A stretch of DNA of 40,741 bases from Bacillota bacterium (lineage in GTDB: Bacteria > Bacillota > Clostridia > TANB77 > CAG-465). Below the pieces are notes generated by a model. It did no database searches and was not told the DNA's origin. It was given only the letters and a program-made list of their open reading frames with translations. A program made the position numbers and the translations under genes. Location of the stretch: positions 1 through 40,741 of the forward strand of contig JAEWPS010000010.1 of the NCBI GenBank assembly GCA_023460515.1. The letters run 5' to 3'. Positions 1 to 8,642 of this stretch are shown here, one piece after another; position 1 is the first letter of the stretch; each line of letters opens with the position of its first letter.

Positions 1-2256
1 ATAAAATTAACAGCAGACCTAGATACAGCAATGCAAAAAGTTGCAGTAAAAGTAAATGTAACAGATGATGTAGAGGTCGGAAAAGTAAAATGGGCACCAG
101 GCAGCCAAGGCGAAAGTTACTTTACAAACTCTGGAACAGAAATAGTAAACAATAGCATAGTAAATATAACAAGTAATGGTTATTATACATTCTATGCAGA
201 AGACAAAGTAGGGAACAAACAAGTATATACATTAAATGTAGCAAACGTAGATTTAACAGCGCCAGCAATAGATATACAAGTAAATCCTGAAACTACAGTA
301 GGATTAACAGCAAATGTAACAATAGATTATGGAGATTCTACAATAAAACAATATAAAGTAGGAACAAGTAATTTAACATGGACAAATTATACAACTACAT
401 TTGCAATAACATCAAATACAGTATTAGCAAATAACTGGCAAAATGCAGATGGAACAGTAACAATATATGCAAAAGGAAAAGATAGTGCAGGAAATGAAGT
501 TACAGTACAAAAGAAAGTACTAAGCTTAGATTTAGATAAACCAAGTTCTCCAGTTATAACTTCTAATGCGGGATATGCAACTATAACAGAGTATGGAGTT
601 AAAATTGATGCAACTACAACGATAACATATGATACAAGAACAGATATAGATAATTACTATAGCGTAGATAATGGAACAACTTGGAGAACATATACAGGTC
701 AGTTTGAAATGACAAATGGGGTAATAATAGCAAAAAGCGTAAAAAAATCATCAGGTTTAACAGTTTCAGTAAGCAAAACTATAACTATGCCTGTCGATTC
801 TCTTGGAATTCAAGCATATGATTCAAACGATAGTACATATGAATCATGTTCAGGAAGTCAGTATAAATATATTCAAATAGATAAAAATTTACAAGGTAAA
901 AATATAAGGATAAAAAGTGTAACACAACCAGAGACAACAGGGTATATATATTTTATGGATGAAAATAAAAATGTTTTACTTACAAAAAGCCTAAGTGGAT
1001 GGCTAGATAGAAGTAATACTTTTGATGAAACATATATAATCCCTAATAATACAAAATGGATTAAATTTAGCAAATATTCATATGTAGGAGGATATAATTT
1101 TAATATATATGAAATACAACTAAATAATGAAGCAACTTTTAATTCAACAAATGGGTATATGTTATTAACAGCAGATTTAACAAAGTCAATAAGAAATCCA
1201 TATCAAATGATTACAATAAATTATTTTACAACAAGTATTCAAAGATTATATAGAATAGGTACAACGGGGAATTGGATAAATTATGAAGATCAACAAATAA
1301 AAGTTGAACAAGGTCAAACAATTTATGCAAAAGGAATAGATAAGGATGGAAATGAAACAAGAATAATATCAAGTTATACTTCAAATGTGATAGATGCAAT
1401 AACTAAAGAAGCAATGGATTCTAATGATTCAACATATACAAATATAAATAACAAATATCTAGAAGTAGATGTTAATATGCAAGGAAAAAACATAAGAATA
1501 AAGGGTTCTTCAAACTTATCAATAACATTTTTAAATAGTGAAAAGAATGTTATAAGTACGATATCTCCATATAGTGATGGTGTTTTTGTTGTACCTCAAG
1601 GAACAAAGTGGATAAAAGGAAATAATTATAACATATATACTATCGAGGTTTCAAATGAACCAACATTTAAAACAACTAATGGATATATTTTATTGCATTT
1701 AGACCCAACTAAATCAATAAAGGAACCTTCCCAAAATGTAGAGATAAACTATTTTCCAACAAGTGTCAGAAGATTATATAGGATAGGGACTACAGGGGAA
1801 TGGTTGAATTATATTGATCAACCTTTAAATGTATTAAACAGTCAAACAATATATGCAAAAGGGATAGATGTGTATGGGAATGAAACAAGGATAATATCAA
1901 GCTATACAGCAAATGTTACAGATGCTATAACTAAGGAAATAATTGATAATAATGAAAGTACATATGCAGCATGTTCAAATACTCAAAATAGATATATGCA
2001 AATAGATAAAAGTTTACAAGGAAAAAATATAAGAATCAAAAGTGTAACACAACCAGAGACAATAGGATATATATATTTTATGGATGCAAATAAAAATATT
2101 TTACTTACAAAAAGTTTAAGTTTATGGCTAGATAAAAGTAATACTTTTGATGAGATATATACAATACCAAATGGTACTTTATGGATTGCGTTTAGTAAAT
2201 ATTCGTATGTAGGAGGATATAATTTCAATATATATGAAATACAAGTAAAAAATTAA
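1..2256 (+). CDS. Modular cell-surface protein, C-terminal part (5' end outside window)
   Basis: The reading frame is open from the first base, so the N-terminus is missing. About 750 residues remain. The first 260 residues are Ig-like, with motifs such as YTFYAEDKVGNKQVYTL and VTIYAKGKDSAGNEV, typical of bacterial Ig-like repeats in extracellular proteins. The rest alternates two modules. Module A (nt about 793-1128, 1396-1656, 1921-2253) carries DSNDSTY...IQIDKNLQGKNIRIKS and ends in YNFNIYEIQ. Module B (about 1129-1395 and 1657-1920) carries RLYRIGTTGxWxNY and QTIYAKGIDxxGNETRIISSYT. Module A looks like a carbohydrate- or ligand-binding beta-sandwich, which is inference from its pattern only. 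No LPXTG or C-terminal anchor is present, so anchoring must lie in the missing part. An N-terminal pilin-like helix, as in the genes at 16242 and 40177, is a guess. A strong terminator follows at once. Confidence 0.8.
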   Translation: MKLTADLDTAMQKVAVKVNVTDDVEVGKVKWAPGSQGESYFTNSGTEIVNNSIVNITSNGYYTFYAEDKVGNKQVYTLNVANVDLTAPAIDIQVNPETTVGLTANVTIDYGDSTIKQYKVGTSNLTWTNYTTTFAITSNTVLANNWQNADGTVTIYAKGKDSAGNEVTVQKKVLSLDLDKPSSPVITSNAGYATITEYGVKIDATTTITYDTRTDIDNYYSVDNGTTWRTYTGQFEMTNGVIIAKSVKKSSGLTVSVSKTITMPVDSLGIQAYDSNDSTYESCSGSQYKYIQIDKNLQGKNIRIKSVTQPETTGYIYFMDENKNVLLTKSLSGWLDRSNTFDETYIIPNNTKWIKFSKYSYVGGYNFNIYEIQLNNEATFNSTNGYMLLTADLTKSIRNPYQMITINYFTTSIQRLYRIGTTGNWINYEDQQIKVEQGQTIYAKGIDKDGNETRIISSYTSNVIDAITKEAMDSNDSTYTNINNKYLEVDVNMQGKNIRIKGSSNLSITFLNSEKNVISTISPYSDGVFVVPQGTKWIKGNNYNIYTIEVSNEPTFKTTNGYILLHLDPTKSIKEPSQNVEINYFPTSVRRLYRIGTTGEWLNYIDQPLNVLNSQTIYAKGIDVYGNETRIISSYTANVTDAITKEIIDNNESTYAACSNTQNRYMQIDKSLQGKNIRIKSVTQPETIGYIYFMDANKNILLTKSLSLWLDKSNTFDEIYTIPNGTLWIAFSKYSYVGGYNFNIYEIQVKN
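793..2253 (+). repeat. Intragenic tandem modules A-B-A-B-A in the surface protein
   Basis: The blocks at about 850-1130 and 1972-2250 are highly similar at the nucleotide level, with long shared runs around the segment encoding SVTQPET and around the segment encoding YVGGYNFNIYEIQ. The middle A copy (about 1396-1656) is shorter and diverged. It lacks the part with the acidic-aromatic loop that follows SVTQPET in the outer copies. The two B blocks (about 1129-1395 and 1657-1920) are also clear duplicates. The outer copies being closer to each other than to the middle copy suggests duplication of a whole A-B unit or gene conversion. Confidence 0.85.
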
Positions 2257-2281
2257 TTACAAATATAATTTAATATATAAA

Positions 2282-2325
2282 AAACAATCGTATAATCTTT
2301 TAATAAGATTATACGATTGTTTTTT
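2282..2325 (+). terminator. Strong intrinsic terminator after the surface protein gene
   Basis: An 18-bp perfect stem (2282-2299 with 2305-2322) with a 5-nt loop (TTAAT) ends in a run of T. It lies 26 nt after the stop codon. Confidence 0.92.
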
Positions 2326-2584
2326 CACATTATTTTTACAATATCAACATAAAATCAACACATTTAAAGTATAAAATATTGAATGAAAGGAGGAACAAAT
2401 AAACTTTAATGATATACTTTAAATAAATATTATAAATATAAAATTATTATAAATATGTTGTTTATAAGGAGGCGATATTTATATAGTTAAAAAAATCTTT
2501 TAAATACCTTAAAATACTAATAAACACAAAAATATATATTATGAGATGGTCAAATTTGACTGTCTCTTATTTTCGACATTTTTC
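2326..2584 (+). other. Gene-poor leader with two orphan Shine-Dalgarno sequences
   Basis: No normal gene is seen between the terminator and the next promoter. Two strong ribosome-binding motifs occur, AAAGGAGG at 2386-2393 and AAGGAGG at 2466-2472, but no ATG, GTG or TTG frame of any length follows at a proper distance. The first lies inside a tiny frame, ATG at 2383 giving MKGGTNKL, whose stop overlaps the start (TAATG) of a second tiny frame, MIYFK, at 2409. A terminator-like hairpin closes the segment at 2543-2566. It could be a decayed gene, a leader, or a small RNA. I cannot choose between these. Confidence 0.4.
2543..2573 (+). terminator. Terminator-like hairpin upstream of the E2-like gene
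   Basis: Bases 2543-2554 pair with 2555-2566 over 12 positions with two G-U pairs, followed by a T-rich stretch. The apex is the palindrome GTCAAATTTGAC. It resembles half of a CtsR heptad (GGTCAAA), but there is no direct repeat, so I read it as a terminator. Confidence 0.6.
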
Positions 2585-2612
2585 TTGCTTTTAAAATAAT
2601 TTGTGATATAAT
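2585..2612 (+). promoter_or_regulatory. Promoter of the E2-like gene
   Basis: -35 TTGCTT (2585-2590), 16-bp spacer, extended -10 TGaTATAAT (TATAAT at 2607-2612). It belongs to a 35-bp block (2579-2613) repeated with one mismatch at 6586-6620. Confidence 0.75.
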
Positions 2613-2634
2613 TATTTTAATTAGGAGGAATTCT

Positions 2635-3486
2635 ATGTTTGGAAAAAGAGCAGATGGAAAAGTCATAAAGGGTGTGGATATATTTTTTAAAATAATTCCT
2701 CATATAATGGATAAAAGAAGTGATTCACAAGTATTTTTCAGAAGTGATGTTGAACTTAATGCACTAGATGAATATATAAATAAAAAGGAAGCAGAAGGTA
2801 TAAGGATAACATATATGGATATTATATATTCAGCTTTAGTTAGACTTATTGCAGAAAGACCAGCACTTAATAGATTTGTTATTAATGGTAGAGTTTATTC
2901 AAGAAATGATATATTCCTTTCACTAGTTATTAAAAAAAATATGACAGATGAAGCTGCTGAAACAGTAGTAAAACTTAAATTTACTGGAAATGAAAATATA
3001 TTTGAAATAAAAGATAAATTGCAAAATTGTATATTAGAAAATAAAAGTAATAATACTGTTAATAATACTGACAAAGTGGCTAGGATATTTAACTTTGTTC
3101 CAAATTGGATGTTAAAGATATCAATTGGTATTCTGAAATGTATGGATAAGCATGGAATTATGCCAAAAAGTATTATAGAAGCAAGTCCTTTTCACACAAG
3201 TGCATTTTTAACTAATGTAGGATCAATAGGTTTGGATTATATATATCATCACTTATATAATTTTGGGACAACTGGTCTTTTCATTTCAATGGGAAAAAAG
3301 AAAAAAAGGTATGTTTATAGAGAAGATGATATAGTAGAGGAAAAATGCATTTCTTTAGGGATAGTTGCGGATGAAAGAATATGTGATGGTTTTTATTTTG
3401 CATCATCTTTAAAAATATTTGCAAAATATCTAAAAAAGCCAGAATTATTAGAGGAGAATTTTTCAAAAAAAGAAGATATAAAATAA
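2635..3486 (+). CDS. 2-oxoacid dehydrogenase E2-like acyltransferase relative lacking the catalytic histidine
   Basis: The 283-residue protein begins 6 nt after AGGAGG (2623-2628). Its fold markers are those of the catalytic domain of 2-oxoacid dehydrogenase E2 and chloramphenicol acetyltransferase: an early FFRSDVELNALDEYI strand-helix, a YSALVRLIAERPALNRFV segment near residues 65-85, and a C-terminal SLGIVADERICDGFYFA motif. In active family members the last motif reads DHRxxDG, with His as general base. Here the His position is Glu (residue 247), so ordinary CoA acyltransferase activity is doubtful. There is no lipoyl or peripheral-subunit-binding domain and no E1 or E3 neighbour, so this is a stand-alone protein. 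It may act as a scaffold or on another substrate. It is monocistronic, with its own promoter and terminator. Confidence 0.75.
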   Translation: MFGKRADGKVIKGVDIFFKIIPHIMDKRSDSQVFFRSDVELNALDEYINKKEAEGIRITYMDIIYSALVRLIAERPALNRFVINGRVYSRNDIFLSLVIKKNMTDEAAETVVKLKFTGNENIFEIKDKLQNCILENKSNNTVNNTDKVARIFNFVPNWMLKISIGILKCMDKHGIMPKSIIEASPFHTSAFLTNVGSIGLDYIYHHLYNFGTTGLFISMGKKKKRYVYREDDIVEEKCISLGIVADERICDGFYFASSLKIFAKYLKKPELLEENFSKKEDIK

Positions 3487-3499
3487 AGTTAAATAATCT

Positions 3500-3532
3500 A
3501 AATAGGGAAGAAATATCTACCCTATTTTTTTA
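3500..3532 (+). terminator. Intrinsic terminator after the E2-like gene
   Basis: An 8-bp stem (3500-3507 with 3520-3527) is followed by a run of T. Confidence 0.75.
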
Positions 3533-3590
3533 TATTCAAAAGGTTGTATAATTTATCCATTTTAGTTAAAAATAAAAATGGGTGATTAAT

Positions 3591-4517
3591 TTGAAGATAG
3601 GTATTCCAAAAGCGATGTTATATTATAAGTATAATGTATTATGGAAAACTTTTTTTACTGAACTTGGATGTGAAATAGTTATCAGTAAAGATACAAACAA
3701 AGAAATTTTAGAAAAAGGTATAACATATTCTATTGATGAAAGTTGTTTGGCTAGTAAAATATTTATGGGTCATGTTTTTAGTTTAATAGGAAAATGTGAT
3801 TACATTTTTATTCCTAGATTTTGTAGCTATAAAAATAAAGATGTTACTTGTGTGAAATTTAATGCACTTTATGATATATGTTCTAACATTTTTGATAATA
3901 TCAATATAATAACATATAATTTGGATTATTTAAAAGGGGAGAATGAAATTTCTGGCTTTTTAAAAATCGGGAGAGATCTAGGAAAGGGATATATAAAAAC
4001 TTTAAAAGCATATTTAAAGGCAAAGATAAAGTTTAAACAACAAAATGAATTAGATGCAGATAAACAAAATATTTTTTTAAAAAACAATAAAACAGATAAG
4101 TTAAATGTATTAGTTGTTTCTCATCCATATATTTTACATGATGAATTACTTGGTAAACCAATAACATCATATTTAAGAAAATTAGATTCAAATTTAATAT
4201 ATGCAGATATAGTAGATAAAAAACATATACAAGATGGATGGAAAAATTTTTCAAAAACATTATACTGGAAAGATAGTAAAGAACTTTTAAACGGTTTAAA
4301 TAATTACTTAGACTATGTTGATGGAATAGTTTTTATTTCTGTATTTACTTGTGGCCCAGATTCACTAGTAACTGAATTATGTACTAGAAAAATCAAAGAC
4401 AAACCGTGTTTAAATTTAATACTTGATGAATTGAATTCAGATACGGGTATACAAACTAGATTAGAAAGTTTTACTGATGTTTTAATTGATAAAAAGAAGG
4501 TTTTGCTATATGGTTAA
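3591..4517 (+). CDS. 2-hydroxyacyl-CoA dehydratase-related protein (DUF2229/COG3580 type)
   Basis: I chose the TTG at 3591 because GGGTGA (3580-3585) lies 5 nt upstream and the product then begins MKIGIPKAMLYY, the usual opening of this family. A GTG at 3582 would sit within the ribosome-binding site. The 308-residue protein has the family's DESCLASKIFMGH segment near residue 47 and ends with FTCGPDSLVTELC and TGIQTRLESFTDVL. Several cysteines could ligate an iron-sulfur cluster, as in (R)-2-hydroxyacyl-CoA dehydratases. The gene overlaps the next by 8 nt and is followed by an activase gene, so the three products probably act together. The natural substrate of these stand-alone homologues is not known to me. 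Confidence 0.82.
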   Translation: MKIGIPKAMLYYKYNVLWKTFFTELGCEIVISKDTNKEILEKGITYSIDESCLASKIFMGHVFSLIGKCDYIFIPRFCSYKNKDVTCVKFNALYDICSNIFDNINIITYNLDYLKGENEISGFLKIGRDLGKGYIKTLKAYLKAKIKFKQQNELDADKQNIFLKNNKTDKLNVLVVSHPYILHDELLGKPITSYLRKLDSNLIYADIVDKKHIQDGWKNFSKTLYWKDSKELLNGLNNYLDYVDGIVFISVFTCGPDSLVTELCTRKIKDKPCLNLILDELNSDTGIQTRLESFTDVLIDKKKVLLYG

Positions 4518-5628
4518 TAAATTAGAAGTTTTAGAAAACAAAAAGGAAACAAAAAAAACAAAAGTAAGTTTTCCGCATTTAGGTAATTATTATATACCTA
4601 TATATTCACTTCTTTTAAGAACGCTAGATAATGTAGATATTTTAATACCACCTAGGATGACTAAAAAAACTATGGAAATTGGAGAAAAATATAGTCCGGA
4701 TTTTGTTTGCACACCATTTAAGTATAATTTAGGTAATTTTATAGAATCACTAGATAGTGGTGCAAACGTATTAATACAAGCTGGTGGAGGATGTAGATTT
4801 GGATATTATGCAGAGCTGCAAGAACAGATTTTACATGATTTAGGGTATAATTTTACCTTTATAACGTTGTTTGATGCTAAAGGGGTAGATATTTTTAAAG
4901 TCTATAAAAAATTTAAGATTATAAATCCAAAGCTTAAATTCATTAGTTTTTCATATAATTTTCTTCTAACAATAAAAATGGTAAATGTGTTAGATAAACT
5001 GGAAAATAAAATTAGAAGTATAATATCATTTGAAGTCAATAATGGAGAAATAGATAAGATACATAACAATTTACTTAAAGAATTAAAATTAATTAAAAAT
5101 TTTAAAGAACTTGAAAAAATCAATAGAAAATATGAGGATATCTTAAATGATATAGAATTAGATAGAAGCAAAAGTAAATTAAAGGTTGGAATAGTTGGAG
5201 AACTATATACTGCAATGGAACCTTTTTCTAGTTTTTTTTTAGAAAAAGAATTATCTAAAATGAATATTGAAGTCAAAAGATATACCACAGCTACATACTT
5301 ATTATTTGAAAAAGGTAAAGAAGAAAAAAAACTTATTGAAAGTGCAAATAAGTATATAAAGTATGCTTTAGGTGCAGATGGTACAGAAAGTGTTGCACAC
5401 AGTAAGGAATTATGTGAAAGTGGATACGATGGTATAATACACATAAAACCATTTGGATGTACGCCTGAAGTAAATGCAATACCAATATTACAAAAAATAT
5501 CTAAGGATTATAACGTTCCTATAATATATTTTACATTTGATATGCAAACAAGTGAAACTGGTATTAAGACTAGACTAGAAGCTTTTTATGATATGCTAAA
5601 AATGAAGAAGGAGGCACAAAATGCATAA
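4510..5628 (+). CDS. 2-hydroxyacyl-CoA dehydratase-related protein (COG3581 type)
   Basis: The start at ATG 4510 overlaps the stop of the preceding gene (translational coupling) and has AAGAAGG about 9 nt upstream. A longer reading from 4486 has no ribosome-binding site. The 372-residue protein has a CTPFKYNLGNFIESL segment, then GGGCRFGYYAELQEQ near residue 100, and a C-terminal IHIKPFGCTPEVNAIP...TGIKTRLEAFYDML. The CRFGYY and PFGCTPE cysteine motifs are diagnostic of the COG3581 branch, which is found next to COG3580 proteins and BadF/BcrA-type activases in clostridia. It probably forms a cluster-bearing complex with its neighbour and receives an electron from the activase. Its stop overlaps the activase start by 8 nt. 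The substrate is unknown. Confidence 0.82.
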   Translation: MVNKLEVLENKKETKKTKVSFPHLGNYYIPIYSLLLRTLDNVDILIPPRMTKKTMEIGEKYSPDFVCTPFKYNLGNFIESLDSGANVLIQAGGGCRFGYYAELQEQILHDLGYNFTFITLFDAKGVDIFKVYKKFKIINPKLKFISFSYNFLLTIKMVNVLDKLENKIRSIISFEVNNGEIDKIHNNLLKELKLIKNFKELEKINRKYEDILNDIELDRSKSKLKVGIVGELYTAMEPFSSFFLEKELSKMNIEVKRYTTATYLLFEKGKEEKKLIESANKYIKYALGADGTESVAHSKELCESGYDGIIHIKPFGCTPEVNAIPILQKISKDYNVPIIYFTFDMQTSETGIKTRLEAFYDMLKMKKEAQNA

Positions 5629-6578
5629 GAATTATCTAGGTGTAGATATAGGTTCAATTTCAACTAAAGCAGTTGTTATTGATGAAGATAATAATATTAT
5701 TTTAGAAAAATATATTTGGACTGAGGGAAACCCTATTGAAGCAACTAAAAAAGTTGTTAAAGAAATTGAAAAACAAATTGATGAGAAAAAATTAAATGAT
5801 CAAATAAATATAGTTGGAGTGGGTACTACTGGTTCTGCTAGAAAACTTGTAGGTAGTATGTTACGGTGCACAGGTTGTAAAAAACGAGATAACAGCACAT
5901 GCAGTAGGTACAATTTCAATATATCCTGATGTAAAAACAATATTTGAAATTGGTGGGCAAGATTCTAAAATTATAATAATACAAAATGGAATAGTTGTAG
6001 ATTATGCGATGAATACATTATGTGCGGCTGGTACAGGAGCATTTTTATCTTCCCAAGCACAAAGATTAGGTGTTGATGTAGAAGACTTAGGTAAAATTGC
6101 AGTAGAGTCTAGTAACCCCACCAAGATTGCTGCTAAATGTACTGTTTTCGCAGAATCCGACTTAGTACATAAAGCACAAATAGGACATAGTAAACAAGAT
6201 ATAATTGCTGGACTATGTAAAGCAGTTGTATCTAATTATTTAAATAATGTTGGAAAGGGAAAAAATATTCAAGATCAAATTGTATTTCAAGGTGGAGTTA
6301 GTAAAAATGATGGCGTTACTAAATATTTTAAAGAGGCAGTTGGAAAAGAAATATATGTAGATAAAAATTCACATTTAATGGGTGCATTGGGAGTTGCAAT
6401 TCTAGCAAAAAAAAATGGTGATGAAAAAGAGTTTAGTTTTGATATTTCTAATCAAGATTTTCTAACATTAGGAGTGGAATGCGATGGTTGTAGCAATAAT
6501 TGTGAGATTATAAAGGTATTAAAAAATGGAGAAGTAATAGATAAATGGGGAAATAGATGCGAAAATACAAAAATATAA
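5621..6578 (+). CDS. CoA-dehydratase activase (BadF/BcrA/HgdC-type ATPase), interrupted by a +1 frameshift at CGG 5864
   Basis: The first frame (5621-5863, 81 codons) begins MHKNYLGVDIGSISTKAVV, the ASKHA ATPase phosphate motif. The frame then moves by +1 at C5864, and translation from GGT 5865 continues as GAQVVKNEITAHAVG and GGQDSK. Joined, the product is 318 residues. The two cluster cysteines fall at residues 134 (NTLCAAGTG) and 173 (AKCTVFAESD). Their spacing of 39 equals that between Cys127 and Cys166 of HgdC, as I recall it. The enzyme would use ATP to push an electron from its [4Fe-4S] cluster into the partner dehydratase. The C-terminus adds a CDGCSNNCEI motif. Without the shift the product stops at 5929 after 102 residues. 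The downstream frame shows no decay, which argues for a programmed shift or a sequence error rather than an old pseudogene. Confidence 0.85.
5861..5867 (+). other. Putative +1 frameshift site (TTA-CGG-T) in the activase gene
   Basis: The zero frame reads ATG-TTA-CGG-TGC. Skipping C5864 gives ATG-TTA-GGT-GCA (M-L-G-A), which matches the conserved family segment. An AGGT sequence lies about 9 nt upstream (5851-5854). No clear downstream hairpin is seen. Compare 11551-11557. Confidence 0.65.
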
Positions 6579-6591
6579 TTATAATTTTTTC

Positions 6592-6619
6592 TTGCTTTTA
6601 AAATAATTTATGATATAAT
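6592..6619 (+). promoter_or_regulatory. Promoter of the O-antigen-ligase-like gene
   Basis: -35 TTGCTT (6592-6597), 16-bp spacer, extended -10 TGaTATAAT (TATAAT at 6614-6619). The surrounding 6586-6620 block repeats 2579-2613 with one mismatch. Confidence 0.72.
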
Positions 6620-6672
6620 TTATTGTATAATTATTTTAAATTAATATGATAAATATTAAAGAAGAGGAAAAG

Positions 6673-8502
6673 ATGAAAAAAATTGATATAAGTAAAAGTT
6701 TTAAACTTTCAATAGATATAATATTATGCTTTTTAATAATATTTCAAAGTATTAAAAAAGGCGGTTTTTATACAACAGATATAACATTTTTTATTGGTTC
6801 ACTAATGACATTGGTATTGGTATATACTTTATTTACTCTTATAAAATATACCATTGATTTATCTAAAAATAAACGTAAGAAATTTGTGATTACAGATATA
6901 AAATTTAATAATTTAAAAATTTCAGCAATATTATTTGGTATACTTGCAATAGCTTATCTATTGCCTATAATTTTTGGTACTGCAGCTGATGTAACAGATA
7001 GTAAATATGAATTTTTTAGATATTTGAGTATATTTGCTATTTATTTAATAATTAAAAATTCAAATTATAAAAAAATATATTATTATACGGTTATGGCTAT
7101 AGGATTGTTACAAGCATTTATAGGTATAGATGGATTGGCAAGTAGAATATTACAACCATACTTTAGATTGCTTAATTCTGGGTATTTAAGTAAAGATTTA
7201 ACTAGATTATCTGGAACTATACAGTATGCAAATACTACAGCTATACTTATTGCTATTTCTGGAATATTAATTATTGATAAAATAAATAAATATATAACAA
7301 AAATTAAAGAATCAAGCAGTAAGAAAGATAATTTGATTATTTCTTTATACTTTACATTATTTACTGTTTCAACTCTTGCAATAATTTTAACAAGTTCAAG
7401 AATGGTATTAATTTTATATAGTTTAACTTTATTAATTTATTTATTAAAGAGTAAATCGAATAAGCTAGTTTTGTTAACTATTACATTTATATCATACATT
7501 ATATCTTTCTTAGGTTCAAACAATATTCTTGATTTAGTACTTACTAATCCTAGCAAAGTATATGGAGTTTTCTTTACATATATTTTATTATCAATTTTAG
7601 CGATTAGATATATTATAAAATATTTGATAATAAATAAAGATTTGAATGAAAAGATTAATAAAATTAAATTCAATAAAACAAAATTTGTTATCATAACGTC
7701 TTCAATCCTAATTATATATATAATAATAGGACTTAATGTGTATAAACCTTTAAGAATTGTAAATAACACAAAAGATAATACTATTATAAGGCAAGTATAT
7801 GGATTAAAAGATGAAGAAGTAAATAATATAAATATTTCTATTAAAGAAAATGAAACAGATAGTAGATATAGTATTGTTATATACGAAGAAAATGAAAATT
7901 TTGAACAAACTTTACTTACTAGATTTGAATATTATGATAATATATCAAATACTTTTAACTATAAATTTACTCCAAAACAGGATACTAAGAGAATAAATAT
8001 TTCACTTAGCTGTTATAGTGGAAGTATAGATATTGAAAAATTCAAATTAAATGAAAATGAAAAACCGCTAGAGTACAGTTTACTTCCAAGTGATATAGTG
8101 TTTAGGTTTATAGATTCTATTAATGGTTCAACAAGTATAAGAGACAGATTACATTATGTTAAAGATAGTTATAAAATATGGACCACAAGCCCAATATTTG
8201 GAACAGGTGGAGAAGGATTTAAACATTTATATAAAAATATTCAAACATTGAAGTATACTTCAACTGAAGCACATAATTCTATTTTGCAAATATTTGTAGA
8301 ATCTGGTATTATTGGTGGAATGGCAGTATGTATATTAATAGGTATAGTATTAATAAAAAATAAATATTCTGTGATAAAGCTAGTTTTCATAATGTTTATA
8401 TTACATGGTTTAACAGACCTTAATTTTTCCTTTTTAACTTGTTTAATTGTATTTACAATGTTAATAGCGATTATGGAAAATGAGAAGAATATTAAAGAAT
8501 AA
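6673..8502 (+). CDS. O-antigen ligase / Wzy-like polytopic membrane protein
   Basis: The start is placed at ATG 6673, which has AGAGG (6663-6667) 5 nt upstream. The ATG at 6646 has no ribosome-binding site. The 609-residue protein has about ten hydrophobic helices in two groups. These flank a polar extracellular region of roughly 150 residues (about 355-500), which includes beta-rich stretches such as SIDIEKFKLNENEK. After it come DRLHYVKDSYKIWTTSPIFGTGGEGF and TEAHNSILQIFVESGIIGG. The AHN-LQ-E-G pattern is typical of the O-antigen ligase/polymerase family (PF04932). In a Gram-positive cell such a protein would ligate or polymerise undecaprenyl-linked glycans or teichoic-type polymers outside the membrane. 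It is monocistronic, with a promoter and terminator of its own. Confidence 0.8.
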   Translation: MKKIDISKSFKLSIDIILCFLIIFQSIKKGGFYTTDITFFIGSLMTLVLVYTLFTLIKYTIDLSKNKRKKFVITDIKFNNLKISAILFGILAIAYLLPIIFGTAADVTDSKYEFFRYLSIFAIYLIIKNSNYKKIYYYTVMAIGLLQAFIGIDGLASRILQPYFRLLNSGYLSKDLTRLSGTIQYANTTAILIAISGILIIDKINKYITKIKESSSKKDNLIISLYFTLFTVSTLAIILTSSRMVLILYSLTLLIYLLKSKSNKLVLLTITFISYIISFLGSNNILDLVLTNPSKVYGVFFTYILLSILAIRYIIKYLIINKDLNEKINKIKFNKTKFVIITSSILIIYIIIGLNVYKPLRIVNNTKDNTIIRQVYGLKDEEVNNINISIKENETDSRYSIVIYEENENFEQTLLTRFEYYDNISNTFNYKFTPKQDTKRINISLSCYSGSIDIEKFKLNENEKPLEYSLLPSDIVFRFIDSINGSTSIRDRLHYVKDSYKIWTTSPIFGTGGEGFKHLYKNIQTLKYTSTEAHNSILQIFVESGIIGGMAVCILIGIVLIKNKYSVIKLVFIMFILHGLTDLNFSFLTCLIVFTMLIAIMENEKNIKE

Positions 8503-8507
8503 ATTTA

Positions 8508-8551
8508 AATAACATATATTAAGTAATTTACTTTATATATGTTATTTTTTT
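8508..8551 (+). terminator. Intrinsic terminator after the O-antigen-ligase-like gene
   Basis: A 12-bp stem (8508-8519 with 8535-8546) runs into seven T. Confidence 0.85.
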
Positions 8552-8642
8552 ATTAAAATAGTAAATACTAATAATTAATAATACAATTAATTTTAAGAAA
8601 TTGTAATAATACTAAATTAATTTTTTGAAAGGAAGATATATA

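Noticed and set aside
2549..2560. GTCAAATTTGAC as a CtsR site
   Set aside because: CtsR needs a direct heptad repeat. This is an inverted repeat forming the apex of a terminator-like hairpin.
4902..5444. 180-codon minus-strand open frame inside the COG3581 gene
   Set aside because: It is the antisense of a clearly conserved gene, has no ribosome-binding site, and its Ser/Leu-rich composition reflects the AT-rich complement.
6646..6672. Upstream ATG for the O-antigen-ligase-like protein
   Set aside because: No Shine-Dalgarno precedes it, while ATG 6673 has AGAGG at 5 nt, which would lie within the extended coding sequence.
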